The notes under the pieces were generated by a model. It was not told the origin of the DNA and made no database searches. It worked only from the letters and a program-made list of their open reading frames with translations. A stretch of DNA of 16,679 bases, from assembly GCA_964551475.1 (NCBI GenBank), contig CAZKCI010000040.1, positions 1 through 16,679 of the forward strand, given 5' to 3'. This DNA comes from CAZKCI01 sp964551475 (GTDB taxonomy: Bacteria > Auribacterota > Erginobacteria > Erginobacterales > CAZKCI01). Of this stretch, positions 7,287 through 13,585 are shown in pieces. The position numbers were made by a program, and so were the translations under genes. The stretch's first letter is position 1; every line of letters begins with the position of its first letter.

Positions 7287-8121
7287 CCGCCTGGGCGAAC
7301 CGCCGGCCGGGTCCATAACGTCCATATCGTCCATCCCGTCCATAGTGTCCATCTCCTCCCGAAAAAACCAACTCCGCCTCGACGCCCTGCTGGTCTCCCG
7401 GGGCCTCTTCCCCAGCCGGGAGCAGGCCCAGCGGGCGATCCGCGCCGGCGAGGTCCGGGTGGGGGGAGAGGTCGCGACCAAACCGGGGAAAAGCTATCCC
7501 GAGACGGCCGCCGTCGCCGTCGAAACCGGTCCGCGTTACGCGAGCCGCGGGGGCGAGAAGCTCAAGGGGGCTCTGGAATCATTCCGGCTCGTCGTCGCCG
7601 GCGCCGTCGCGCTGGACGTGGGCGCTTCGACCGGTGGTTTCACCGACTGCCTTCTCCAGGAAGGGGCGAAACGGGTCTACAGCTTGGACGTGGGCAGGGG
7701 ACAGCTCGCCTGGAAGCTCCGGTGCGACCCGCGGGTCGCGGTGATCGAGGAGAGGAACGCCCGCTATCTTCGCCCCGGGGATCTGCCGGAACGGATCGAC
7801 CTGGTGACCGCGGACGTCTCTTTCATCTCGCTCACCAAGGTCCTGCCCGCCCTCCAGGGGGTTCTCGCGCCGGGCGGGAAGATGGTGGTTCTGGTCAAGC
7901 CCCAGTTTGAAGCCGGGCGGGAAGAGGTGGGAAGGGGAGGGGTGGTTCGTTCCGCCGCAGCCCGGGCGAAAGCGGTGGATGGCGTCCGCCGCGCGGCCGA
8001 GTCTCTGGGTCTCCGTGTCGAAGGGGAAGCGGAGTCGGTGTTGCAAGGCCCCGCCGGCAACCGGGAGTTCTTCCTTCTTCTACTCAAGCCCCTGCAGAAA
8101 AGAGTCGATGGGTCAGGGTGA
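7270..8121 (+). CDS. tlyA: TlyA-family rRNA 2'-O-methyltransferase
   Basis: As drawn, 283 residues. TlyA methylates ribose 2'-hydroxyls in 16S and 23S rRNA using S-adenosylmethionine; some members are instead called hemolysins. An S4 RNA-binding domain begins at RLDALLVSRGLFPSREQAQ (residue 36) and an FtsJ-type methyltransferase follows, with the SAM loop DVGASTGGFTD at 116-126, TADVSFISL and VLVKPQFEAGREEVG (K210). The start is uncertain. Residues 1-32 are encoded by repeat DNA and are unlike the family; an in-frame GTG at 7345 would give a 258-residue protein starting just before the S4 domain and is the more natural N-terminus. Neither start has a Shine-Dalgarno sequence. The last codons (VDGSG, stop) are also repeat-encoded. 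Confidence 0.92.
   Translation: MGQGKVRLGEPPAGSITSISSIPSIVSISSRKNQLRLDALLVSRGLFPSREQAQRAIRAGEVRVGGEVATKPGKSYPETAAVAVETGPRYASRGGEKLKGALESFRLVVAGAVALDVGASTGGFTDCLLQEGAKRVYSLDVGRGQLAWKLRCDPRVAVIEERNARYLRPGDLPERIDLVTADVSFISLTKVLPALQGVLAPGGKMVVLVKPQFEAGREEVGRGGVVRSAAARAKAVDGVRRAAESLGLRVEGEAESVLQGPAGNREFFLLLLKPLQKRVDGSG
7311..7355 (+). repeat. Nine-base tandem repeat GTCCATNNN, 5 copies
   Basis: Five consecutive nonamers of the form GTCCAT plus three variable bases (AAC, ATC, CCC, AGT, CTC). In the tlyA frame they would encode a Ser/Ile-rich run (SITSISSIPSIVSIS). The same repeat occurs after tlyA at 8244-8296, so tlyA is bracketed by copies. Confidence 0.85.
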
Positions 8122-8234
8122 GGAAGTGGGTTTAGTAGATGGGTAAGGTTAATAGTGAAGCCCGACCGGCAATCTGCCGGGCCATACCTAACCCTAACCC
8201 ATTCACCAGACCCACTTCCTGACCCTTACCCATC
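8107..8234 (+). repeat. GATGGGT-type heptamer repeat with long inverted arms, tlyA-nadK gap
   Basis: The left arm, 8107 to about 8153, begins GATGGGTCAGGGTGAGGAAG and includes the tlyA stop. The right arm, about 8184-8234, is its reverse complement with only a few mismatches over about 47 bases by eye. Between them lies a second small stem (GCCCG...GGCA against TGCCGGGC) at about 8160-8182. The whole would fold into a long hairpin. No T-run follows. Confidence 0.8.
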
Positions 8235-8243
8235 AACCAATCG

Positions 8244-8296
8244 GTGTCCATAGCGTCCATTTCGTCTATATCGTCCATCAGGTCGTCCATCAGGTC
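8244..8296 (+). repeat. Nine-base tandem repeat GTCCATNNN, degenerate
   Basis: Nonamers GTCCATAGC, GTCCATTTC, GTCTATATC, GTCCATCAG and two further partial copies, the same family as at 7311-7355 and in the same orientation. It directly follows the heptamer hairpin, as it does upstream of tlyA. Confidence 0.75.
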
Positions 8297-8301
8297 CGGT
8301 C

Positions 8302-8330
8302 TGGATTATTTCCGAGTCCTGCGCTATACT
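8302..8330 (+). promoter_or_regulatory. Possible sigma-70-type promoter for nadK
   Basis: TATACT at 8325-8330 resembles a -10 box (5 of 6 to TATAAT). A poor -35 candidate, TGGATT at 8302-8307, lies 17 bases upstream. Transcription would begin about five bases before the nadK ATG, giving a nearly leaderless mRNA, consistent with the lack of a Shine-Dalgarno sequence. Confidence 0.35.
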
Positions 8331-8341
8331 TTTCCGCCGTC

Positions 8342-9220
8342 ATGAAAAATATCGGCATCGTCGCCAATGTCAGCAAATCCGAAGCGGTCGCTCAGTCCCA
8401 ACGGATCGCCCGCTATCTCTCCCGCCTGGGGGCAAAGGTATTCTTCGAGAGGGAACTGGCCCGCTCTCTCCGGCGCGCCGACAGCTTTGATGTGGCTTCC
8501 CCCCCCGCCGCCCTCAAGGCGATCGTGGTCTTGGGCGGCGACGGCACATTGATCCGGACTTTCCGATGCCTCCAGGAAAAGAACCTGCCCCTCCTGGGGA
8601 TCAACCTGGGCGGGCTCGGTTTTCTCACCGAGCTGACACTGGCGGAAGCGGCGAAAGCGCTCAAGCTGCTGGTCGACGACGGGCTGGCCACGGAGCGGCG
8701 CACGACACTGGACTGCTGCCTGCGCCGGGGCGGGAAGGTCCTGGGCGCCTACGCCGCCCTGAACGACGTGGTGATCGGGAAGGGGGGGCTGGCCCGGGTG
8801 ATCCACCTGGAGATGTTCCTGGACCGGGAGTATCTCACCGGCTATATCGCCGACGGACTCATCATCGCCACTCCCACCGGGTCGACCGCCTACTCCCTCT
8901 CCGCCCAGGGGCCGATCGTGTCCCCCGAGACCGCCGCCCTGCTGATCACGCCGATCTGCCCCCATACCCTGACCAACCGCCCGATCATCGTGAGCGACGA
9001 GCGGCGGGCGATGATCCGGCTCATCAAAGGCCCCGCCGACACCACGCTCACCATCGACGGCCAGGTGGGGGTTCCCCTGGTGGCGGGGGACGAAGTGGAG
9101 GTGGGACGGGGCGTCCGCTCGCTCATCCTGCTCACTCCGCCCCGCTCCTCCTATTTCCACATCCTCCGCTCCAAACTCCACTGGGGCGGCCGGACCCACT
9201 ACACAAGGAAAAGCTCATGA
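8342..9220 (+). CDS. nadK: NAD kinase
   Basis: A 292-residue cytosolic enzyme that phosphorylates NAD to NADP with ATP or polyphosphate. Signature motifs: GGDGT at residues 65-69, NLGGLGFLTEL at about 90-100, LNDVVIGKG with N141, and TPTGSTAYSLSAQGPIV from residue 177. IDGQ near residue 240 also fits. The length is normal. It keeps the dxs-tlyA-nadK order seen in many bacteria. There is no ribosome binding site; a TATACT box ends 11 bases before the ATG. The stop overlaps the start of the ferredoxin-like subunit gene (ATGA), so nadK and the oxidoreductase genes are probably translated from one message. Confidence 0.96.
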   Translation: MKNIGIVANVSKSEAVAQSQRIARYLSRLGAKVFFERELARSLRRADSFDVASPPAALKAIVVLGGDGTLIRTFRCLQEKNLPLLGINLGGLGFLTELTLAEAAKALKLLVDDGLATERRTTLDCCLRRGGKVLGAYAALNDVVIGKGGLARVIHLEMFLDREYLTGYIADGLIIATPTGSTAYSLSAQGPIVSPETAALLITPICPHTLTNRPIIVSDERRAMIRLIKGPADTTLTIDGQVGVPLVAGDEVEVGRGVRSLILLTPPRSSYFHILRSKLHWGGRTHYTRKSS

Positions 9221-9420
9221 GCCGGGTGACGGTTTCCTTCGAGCGCTGCAAGGGCTGCGGCCTCTGCGTGAGCGTTTGCCCGGAGAAGATCCTGGTTCCT
9301 TCGGAGTCCATCAACCGCAAGGGGATCCATCCGATCGAACCGCGGGGGCCGGAAAAATGCCGCCTCTGCCGCCTCTGCGTGATCATGTGCCCGGATGTGG
9401 CGATAAATCTGCGCAAATGA
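9217..9420 (+). CDS. korD: 2-oxoacid:ferredoxin oxidoreductase delta subunit (2[4Fe-4S] ferredoxin)
   Basis: A 67-residue ferredoxin domain protein with two [4Fe-4S] motifs, CKGCGLCVSVCP (residues 11-22) and CRLCRLCVIMCP (about 48-59). It is followed by the alpha, beta and gamma subunits of a 2-oxoacid:ferredoxin oxidoreductase, so it is most likely the electron-transfer delta subunit. The ATG at 9217 overlaps the nadK stop, and AAGGAAAA at 9205-9212 is a plausible ribosome binding site. Seen: both cysteine motifs and the gene order. Inferred: it carries electrons from the thiamine site to free ferredoxin. Confidence 0.93.
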   Translation: MSRVTVSFERCKGCGLCVSVCPEKILVPSESINRKGIHPIEPRGPEKCRLCRLCVIMCPDVAINLRK

Positions 9421-9421
9421 T

Positions 9422-9507
9422 ATGCCCCGAAGGCACCCAGACGCGAAGGGACACGAACGACAGTTGCAATTTTTAGATTCCTTGGTGCCTTCGTGCCTTT
9501 GTGGCAT
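9422..9507 (+). repeat. Inverted repeat, ATGCC...GGCAT type, ferredoxin-korA gap
   Basis: The left arm at 9422-9449 (ATGCCCCGAAGGCACCCAGA onward) and the right arm at 9480-9507 (ending GTGCCTTTGTGGCAT) pair at 21 of 28 positions by direct comparison, with a 30-base AT-rich loop. Words like AAGGCAC and GCGAAGG recur with roughly 7-8-base spacing. It starts two bases past the korD stop and separates it from korA, in the middle of what should be one operon. Confidence 0.7.
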
Positions 9508-9543
9508 GATTAGATGGTGCATCACTTCCGCAATTGAAACCAC

Positions 9544-10635
9544 ATGCCTGACGGACAGAAAACCTGCGGATGCGAAGAACCGCCCGTCCTGATGTGCGGG
9601 AACGAGGCGATCGGAGAGGCCGCCATCCGGGCCGGCTGCCGGGCTTACTTCGGCTACCCGATCACCCCCCAGAACGAGCTCATCGAGTACATGTCCCGCC
9701 GCATGCCCGAGGAGAGGCGGGTCTTCCTCCAGACCGAAAGCGAGCTGGCGGCGATCAACATGGTCTTCGGGGCCTCCGCGATGGGGGCGCGGGCGATGAC
9801 CTCCTCCTCGGGGCCGGGGATCAGCCTGAAGCAGGAAGGGATCTCCTACCTCGCCGGGGCCGAACTGCCCGCGGTCATCGTCAACATGATGCGGGGAGGG
9901 CCGGGTCTCGGGAACATCGGACCGGGGCAGAGCGACTACTTCCAGGCCACCCGCGGGGGAGGGCACGGGGACTACCGGACGCCGGTGCTGGCGGGGGGCT
10001 CGGTCCAGGAGCTGGCCGACCTCACCTTTCTCGCCTTCGATCTGGCCGATTTTTACCGGACCCCCGCGCTGGTGCTGGGGGACGGCATCCTGGGACAGAT
10101 GATGGAGCCGGTCCGCTTCACCACCTATGAGAAAAGGCGTCTGCCCCCCAAAGATTGGATCCTGGACGGGGCGCGGGGCCGGCCGCCTCGCTCCATCCGC
10201 TCCCTGCACCTGGAAACGGGGGGGCTCGACCGTCACAACCGCCATCTCCAGGATAAATACCGCGCCATCGCGGAGACCGAAGTCCGGTTCGAGGAGTTTC
10301 AGATCGAGGAAGCCCGGACGATCCTCGTCGCCTACGGGATCTCCGCGCGCCTCTGCCGGGCGGTGGTCAAGAAACTCCGCGCCCAGGGGAGGAAGATCGG
10401 CCTCTTCCGCCCGATCACGCTCTGGCCCTTCCCGGAGCGAAGGCTCCGGGAGCTGGCCGGGAAGGCTTCAATATTTCTCACGGTGGAGATGTCCTGCGGC
10501 CAGATGCTGGATGACGTGAGGCTCGCGGTGGAGGGGCGCCGCCCCGTCAAGTTCTACGGGCGGGCGGGGGGCGAGATCCTGACCTTTTCCGAGATCGAGG
10601 AAGCGGCGCTCCAGGCGCTCGAGGATTCGAAATGA
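9544..10635 (+). CDS. korA: 2-oxoacid:ferredoxin oxidoreductase alpha subunit (VorB/KorA type)
   Basis: A 363-residue subunit of an oxygen-sensitive enzyme that oxidises a 2-oxoacid and CoA to acyl-CoA and CO2 while reducing ferredoxin. The pyrimidine-binding fold is clear: GNEAIGEAAIRAG, FGYPITPQNELIEYMSRRMPE from about residue 36, QTESELAAINMVFGASAMGARAMTSSSGPGISLKQEGISYLAGAELP and MMRGGPGLGNIGPGQSDYFQATRGGGHGDY. This wording is closest to the VorB form (branched-chain 2-oxoacids), but 2-oxoglutarate cannot be excluded from sequence alone. The first 14 or so residues, with CGC, exceed the usual N-terminus; an in-frame ATG at 9592 (MCGNEAIG) is an alternative. No Shine-Dalgarno sequence is visible. 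The stop overlaps korB (ATGA). Confidence 0.94.
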   Translation: MPDGQKTCGCEEPPVLMCGNEAIGEAAIRAGCRAYFGYPITPQNELIEYMSRRMPEERRVFLQTESELAAINMVFGASAMGARAMTSSSGPGISLKQEGISYLAGAELPAVIVNMMRGGPGLGNIGPGQSDYFQATRGGGHGDYRTPVLAGGSVQELADLTFLAFDLADFYRTPALVLGDGILGQMMEPVRFTTYEKRRLPPKDWILDGARGRPPRSIRSLHLETGGLDRHNRHLQDKYRAIAETEVRFEEFQIEEARTILVAYGISARLCRAVVKKLRAQGRKIGLFRPITLWPFPERRLRELAGKASIFLTVEMSCGQMLDDVRLAVEGRRPVKFYGRAGGEILTFSEIEEAALQALEDSK

Positions 10636-11375
10636 AGGCCGTTTACGAACGTCCGGGGTCCCTGAAGGATGTCCCCACCCACTACTGCGCCGGCTGCGGG
10701 CACGGCATCGTCCACCGCCTGATCGCCGAGGTGATCGACGAGCTCGCCATCCGGGAGCGGACGGTGGGTGTGGCGCCGGTCGGCTGCGCCGTGGTCGCCT
10801 ACGATTATTTCAACTTCGACGTGACCGAGGCCGCCCACGGCCGCCCCCCCGCGCTGGCCAGCGGCATGAAGCGCCTGCGCCCCGATCTCATCGTCTTCAC
10901 CTACCAGGGGGACGGGGACCTGGCGGCGATCGGGACCGCCGAGACGATCCACGCCGCCAACCGGGGCGAGCGGATCACCGTGATCTTCGTCAACAACGGG
11001 GTCTACGGGATGACCGGAGGCCAGATGGCCCCCACCACACTCATCGAGCAGCGGACCTCGACCAGCCCGCTGGGACGGCTCTACGAGCAGGCCGGCCCCC
11101 CGCTCAAGGTCTGCGAGATGCTCGCTCCCCTGAACGGGACCACCTTTATCGCCCGGGCGGCGCTCGATACGCCGGGCAATATCCTCAAGGCCAAGAAATA
11201 CATCAAGCGCGGCTTTCAGACCCAGATGGCCTGGAAGGGCTTCTCCCTGGTGGAGATCCTCTCCCCCTGCCCGACCTACTGGGGCCTCTCGCCGGTGGAC
11301 AGCCTCCGTCGGATTTCGGAGGTGGTCATCCCGCAGTTCCCCATCGGGATCATCAAGGATCTGGCCAAGATCTGA
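10632..11375 (+). CDS. korB: 2-oxoacid:ferredoxin oxidoreductase beta subunit (thiamine diphosphate-binding)
   Basis: A 247-residue subunit that binds thiamine diphosphate. The N-terminal CAGCGHG motif (C19, C22) is typical, as are VAPVGCAVVAYDYFN, the ThDP/Mg motif GDGDLAAIGTAE starting at residue 93 and FVNNGVYGMTGGQMAPTT (NN at 121-122). The length fits the short beta subunits of VOR/KOR enzymes. The ATGA overlap with korA implies translational coupling. The substrate is not decided by sequence. Directly downstream is a hairpin with a T-run that could end or attenuate transcription before korC. Confidence 0.94.
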   Translation: MKAVYERPGSLKDVPTHYCAGCGHGIVHRLIAEVIDELAIRERTVGVAPVGCAVVAYDYFNFDVTEAAHGRPPALASGMKRLRPDLIVFTYQGDGDLAAIGTAETIHAANRGERITVIFVNNGVYGMTGGQMAPTTLIEQRTSTSPLGRLYEQAGPPLKVCEMLAPLNGTTFIARAALDTPGNILKAKKYIKRGFQTQMAWKGFSLVEILSPCPTYWGLSPVDSLRRISEVVIPQFPIGIIKDLAKI

Positions 11376-11379
11376 AGTG

Positions 11380-11432
11380 AACAGTGATCAGTGATCAGCT
11401 ACTGATAACTTCTTCTTCAGTTACTGTTTTTT
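11380..11432 (+). terminator. Heptamer-repeat hairpin with T-run after korB
   Basis: Heptamers AGTGATC AGTGATC form a left side that pairs with the right side: inner ATCAGT (11387-11392) with ACTGAT (11401-11406), outer AACAGT (11380-11385) with ACTGTT (11423-11428), followed by six T residues at 11427-11432. It is the only repeat hairpin here that looks like an intrinsic terminator; the middle of the stem pairs poorly. It would separate korB from korC. Confidence 0.45.
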
Positions 11433-11497
11433 GTGGGAGGGGCGTCCTCGCCCCGATGCCGAGCTGGCCTGGATGGCGGCGAGACGCCGCTCCCACA
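11432..11497 (+). repeat. REP-like GC-rich palindrome before korC
   Basis: TGTGGGAGGGGCGTCCTCGC at 11432-11451 pairs with GGCGAGACGCCGCTCCCACA at 11478-11497 with one mismatch and one bulge. The loop contains GATGCCGAGCTGGCC. Composition and shape resemble dispersed REP-type palindromes (known class); whether more copies exist in this genome cannot be seen here. Confidence 0.65.
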
Positions 11498-11530
11498 ATG
11501 GGCATAGAGATGATCCGTTTTGATTGATTG

Positions 11531-11546
11531 CGGGAGGATTCTCCCG
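11531..11546. other. Small perfect inverted repeat upstream of korC
   Basis: CGGGAG, loop GATT, CTCCCG. It lies 14 bases before the korC ribosome binding site (GGAAGGG at 11560-11566). The left half contains GGGAGGA, which it would sequester, but that is too far from the ATG to be the korC binding site. A role is not shown. Confidence 0.4.
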
Positions 11547-11573
11547 GACCCGATCCATCGGAAGGGAAATGTT

Positions 11574-12134
11574 ATGGACGAGAAAGTTATCATCGCCGGC
11601 TTCGGCGGCCAGGGGATCATGCTGGCCGGCAAGCTCCTGGTCCAGGCGGGGCTTTGCCTGGGCCGGCACGTTACCTTCATCCCCTCCTACGGCGCCGAGG
11701 TGCGGGGCGGGACCGCCCACTGCCACGTGATCGTCTCCGACGAGGAGATCGCCTCGCCGATCATCACCGTTCCCGACGCCGCCATCGTCATGAACAGCCC
11801 TTCCCTGGCCAAATTCTCCGGACTGGTCAGGAGCGGCGGGACGGTCTACGTCAACAGTTCGATCGCCGGGGAGAAGATCGAACGGAACGACATCCGGGCG
11901 GTGTACGTTCCGGCCAATCATCTGGCGGAGGAGCTGGGGTCGGTCAAGGTCGCCAATGTCGTCACCCTGGGCGCCTATCTGAGAAGCTCCCGCTTTCTCA
12001 CCCCCGCCGCGCTGGCCGCCGCCCTGAAAATCCTTCTCCCCTCGCGCCATCGCGATCTGATGACCATCAACCTGGCGGCCTTGAAGAAGGGCTACGAGTT
12101 CGTGGAAAAAGAGGAACAAGGGAAACCAGGGTAA
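11574..12134 (+). CDS. korC: 2-oxoacid:ferredoxin oxidoreductase gamma subunit
   Basis: A 186-residue gamma subunit of the same oxidoreductase. Family motifs are the N-terminal GFGGQGIMLAGKLL (from residue 9) and PSYGAEVRGGTAHCHVIVSDEEIASP (from residue 37). The start is the ATG at 11574, supported by GGAAGGG seven bases upstream; an in-frame ATG at 11520 would add 18 residues with no homology and lies upstream of the ribosome binding site. It is 198 bases from korB, across two hairpin elements, so its transcription may be partly separate. The C-terminal residues EEQGKPG are encoded by the repeat that fills the korC-gltX gap. Confidence 0.93.
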   Translation: MDEKVIIAGFGGQGIMLAGKLLVQAGLCLGRHVTFIPSYGAEVRGGTAHCHVIVSDEEIASPIITVPDAAIVMNSPSLAKFSGLVRSGGTVYVNSSIAGEKIERNDIRAVYVPANHLAEELGSVKVANVVTLGAYLRSSRFLTPAALAAALKILLPSRHRDLMTINLAALKKGYEFVEKEEQGKPG

Positions 12135-12189
12135 CCAGGGGTTTCCGGCCCCGGTTCCCCCTGTTTCCCTTGTTTACCTTGTCTGTTCC
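12113..12189 (+). repeat. Degenerate short repeat with inverted arms, korC-gltX gap
   Basis: The left arm, 12113-12141, has GGAACAAGGGAAACCAGGG and then GTAACCAGGGG, and includes the korC stop. The right arm, 12157-12189, has the reverse-complement words CCCCCTGTTTCCCTTGTTTACC and continues to CTGTTCC. The arms pair imperfectly because the units have slipped. A CCGGCCCCGG core sits in the loop. The element ends two bases before the gltX ATG, so gltX has no Shine-Dalgarno sequence. Confidence 0.65.
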
Positions 12190-12191
12190 CT

Positions 12192-13529
12192 ATGACCGCT
12201 CCAGCTAGCAAACGCCCGCGTGTCCGTTTCGCGCCGAGTCCGACGGGCTACTTGCATGTCGGGGGGGCGCGGACCGCCCTCTTCAACTGGCTTTTCGCCC
12301 GCCAGCAGAAGGGGGTTTTCATCCTCCGGATCGAGGACAGCGACCTCAAGCGCAACCAGCCCGAGCTGATCGAGATCATCCTGAGCGAGCTGCGCTGGCT
12401 CGGCCTGGACTGGGACGAGGGGCCTTTCCGCCAGTCCGAGCGTTTCGAGATCTACCGCGCCCACGCCCGGACACTGCTCGCCTCGGGGGCGGCCTACCCC
12501 GCTCCCTCGCCGGAGGGGACGGGCGAGGCGGTGATCTACCGGGTGGGGGAGGGGACGACCATATTCCCGGACCTGATCCGCGGCGAGATCGCCATCTCCT
12601 CCGAGGAGATCAAGGACATCGTCCTGATCAAGTCGGACGGAACGCCGACCTACAACTTCGCCTGCGTCGTCGACGACCATGAGATGGGGATCAGCCATGT
12701 CATCCGGGGCGAAGACCACATCCCCAACACCCCCAAGCAGATCCTCCTCTACCGGGCCCTGGGCTGGCCGCTCCCCGCCTTCGCCCATCTCCCTCTCATC
12801 CTGGGGGCGGACAAGGCGCCCTTGAGCAAACGGCACGGGGCGACCTCCCTCTCCGCCTTCCGGGACGCCGGCTATCTCGCCCCGGCTCTTTTGAACTACC
12901 TCGCCCTGCTCGGCTGGGCGCCCGGCGACGACCGGGAGATCTTCTCTTCCGACGAGCTGATCCGGGCCTTCACACTGGAACGGGTGAACAAATCCGCCGC
13001 GGTCTTCGACTACCAGAAGCTCTCCTGGGTGAATGGGAACTACCTCCCCCAACTCTCGACCATCGAGTTCGCCGCGCTCGCCCGTCCGCATCTGGGCCAA
13101 GCGGGGATCGGCGAGGCGACGGATGATTTGCTGGGGAAGGTCTTCCGCCTCCTCGGCCAGAGGATGAAGACGGTCGCGGATCTGGTCGACCAGGGCGATT
13201 ACTTCTTCCGTCCGCCGCGGGAGTATCGCCCGGAGGCGGTGGCGAAGTTCTGGAAGGGACCGTTGGCGGGCGAAATCCTCTCCCGGGAGAGAGAGATCCT
13301 ATCCCGGACCGAGCCTTTTGCGGCCGGGGCGATGGAAGCGCCCATCCGGTCCTTGATGGCCGAGCTCGGCCTGAAAGGCGGCCAGGTCATGGGTCCGCTC
13401 CGGGTGGCTCTCACCGGGAAGACGGACAGCCCGGGTGTATTCGAGATCATGGAGATCCTGGGACGGGAAGAGGCCCTCTCCCGCCTCGACCGGGCGCTGG
13501 CGACGCTGAGAAGCGGCGCCGGAATTTGA
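12192..13529 (+). CDS. gltX: Glutamyl-tRNA synthetase, shortened
   Basis: A 445-residue class I synthetase that charges tRNA-Glu. The HIGH-type motif is PSPTGYLHVGGART (H22 VGG) and the KMSKS-type motif is KAPLSKR at 208-214; YNFACVVDD and HVIRGEDHIPNTPKQILLYRALG are typical. The C-terminal anticodon-binding region is present, so this is not the short GluQ-RS. It is shorter than the usual 460-500 because the segment after the first connective helix is reduced: AAYPAPSPEGTGEAVIYRV (about residues 100-118) runs almost directly from the AYY position to the RxxFK-like strand, omitting the CxC-containing stretch. Whether it is discriminating or also charges tRNA-Gln cannot be told. The final Gly-Ile and stop lie in a heptamer repeat. 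Confidence 0.95.
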   Translation: MTAPASKRPRVRFAPSPTGYLHVGGARTALFNWLFARQQKGVFILRIEDSDLKRNQPELIEIILSELRWLGLDWDEGPFRQSERFEIYRAHARTLLASGAAYPAPSPEGTGEAVIYRVGEGTTIFPDLIRGEIAISSEEIKDIVLIKSDGTPTYNFACVVDDHEMGISHVIRGEDHIPNTPKQILLYRALGWPLPAFAHLPLILGADKAPLSKRHGATSLSAFRDAGYLAPALLNYLALLGWAPGDDREIFSSDELIRAFTLERVNKSAAVFDYQKLSWVNGNYLPQLSTIEFAALARPHLGQAGIGEATDDLLGKVFRLLGQRMKTVADLVDQGDYFFRPPREYRPEAVAKFWKGPLAGEILSREREILSRTEPFAAGAMEAPIRSLMAELGLKGGQVMGPLRVALTGKTDSPGVFEIMEILGREEALSRLDRALATLRSGAGI

Positions 13530-13577
13530 AATTCGAGGCATGAGATCGGAGATTCGCAATCCACAATCCACAATCAT
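13522..13577 (+). repeat. Degenerate heptamer array, gltX to fusion gene
   Basis: Eight consecutive seven-base units (GAATTTG, AAATTCG, AGGCATG, AGATCGG, AGATTCG, CAATCCA, CAATCCA, CAATCAT). It covers the gltX stop codon and ends nine bases before the likely start of the next gene. An ATG at 13540 within it is in the wrong frame for the downstream protein by one base. Confidence 0.65.
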
Positions 13578-13585
13578 TCCCCGCC

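Noticed and set aside
8187..8203. CCTAACCCTAACCCATT resembling telomere repeat
   Set aside because: It is the reverse-strand form of the GATGGGT/GGTTAGG heptamer arm and pairs with the left arm; there is no telomere context.
13540..13542. ATG as start of the fusion gene
   Set aside because: It is one base out of frame with the PgsA sequence; usable only if the sequence contains an indel.
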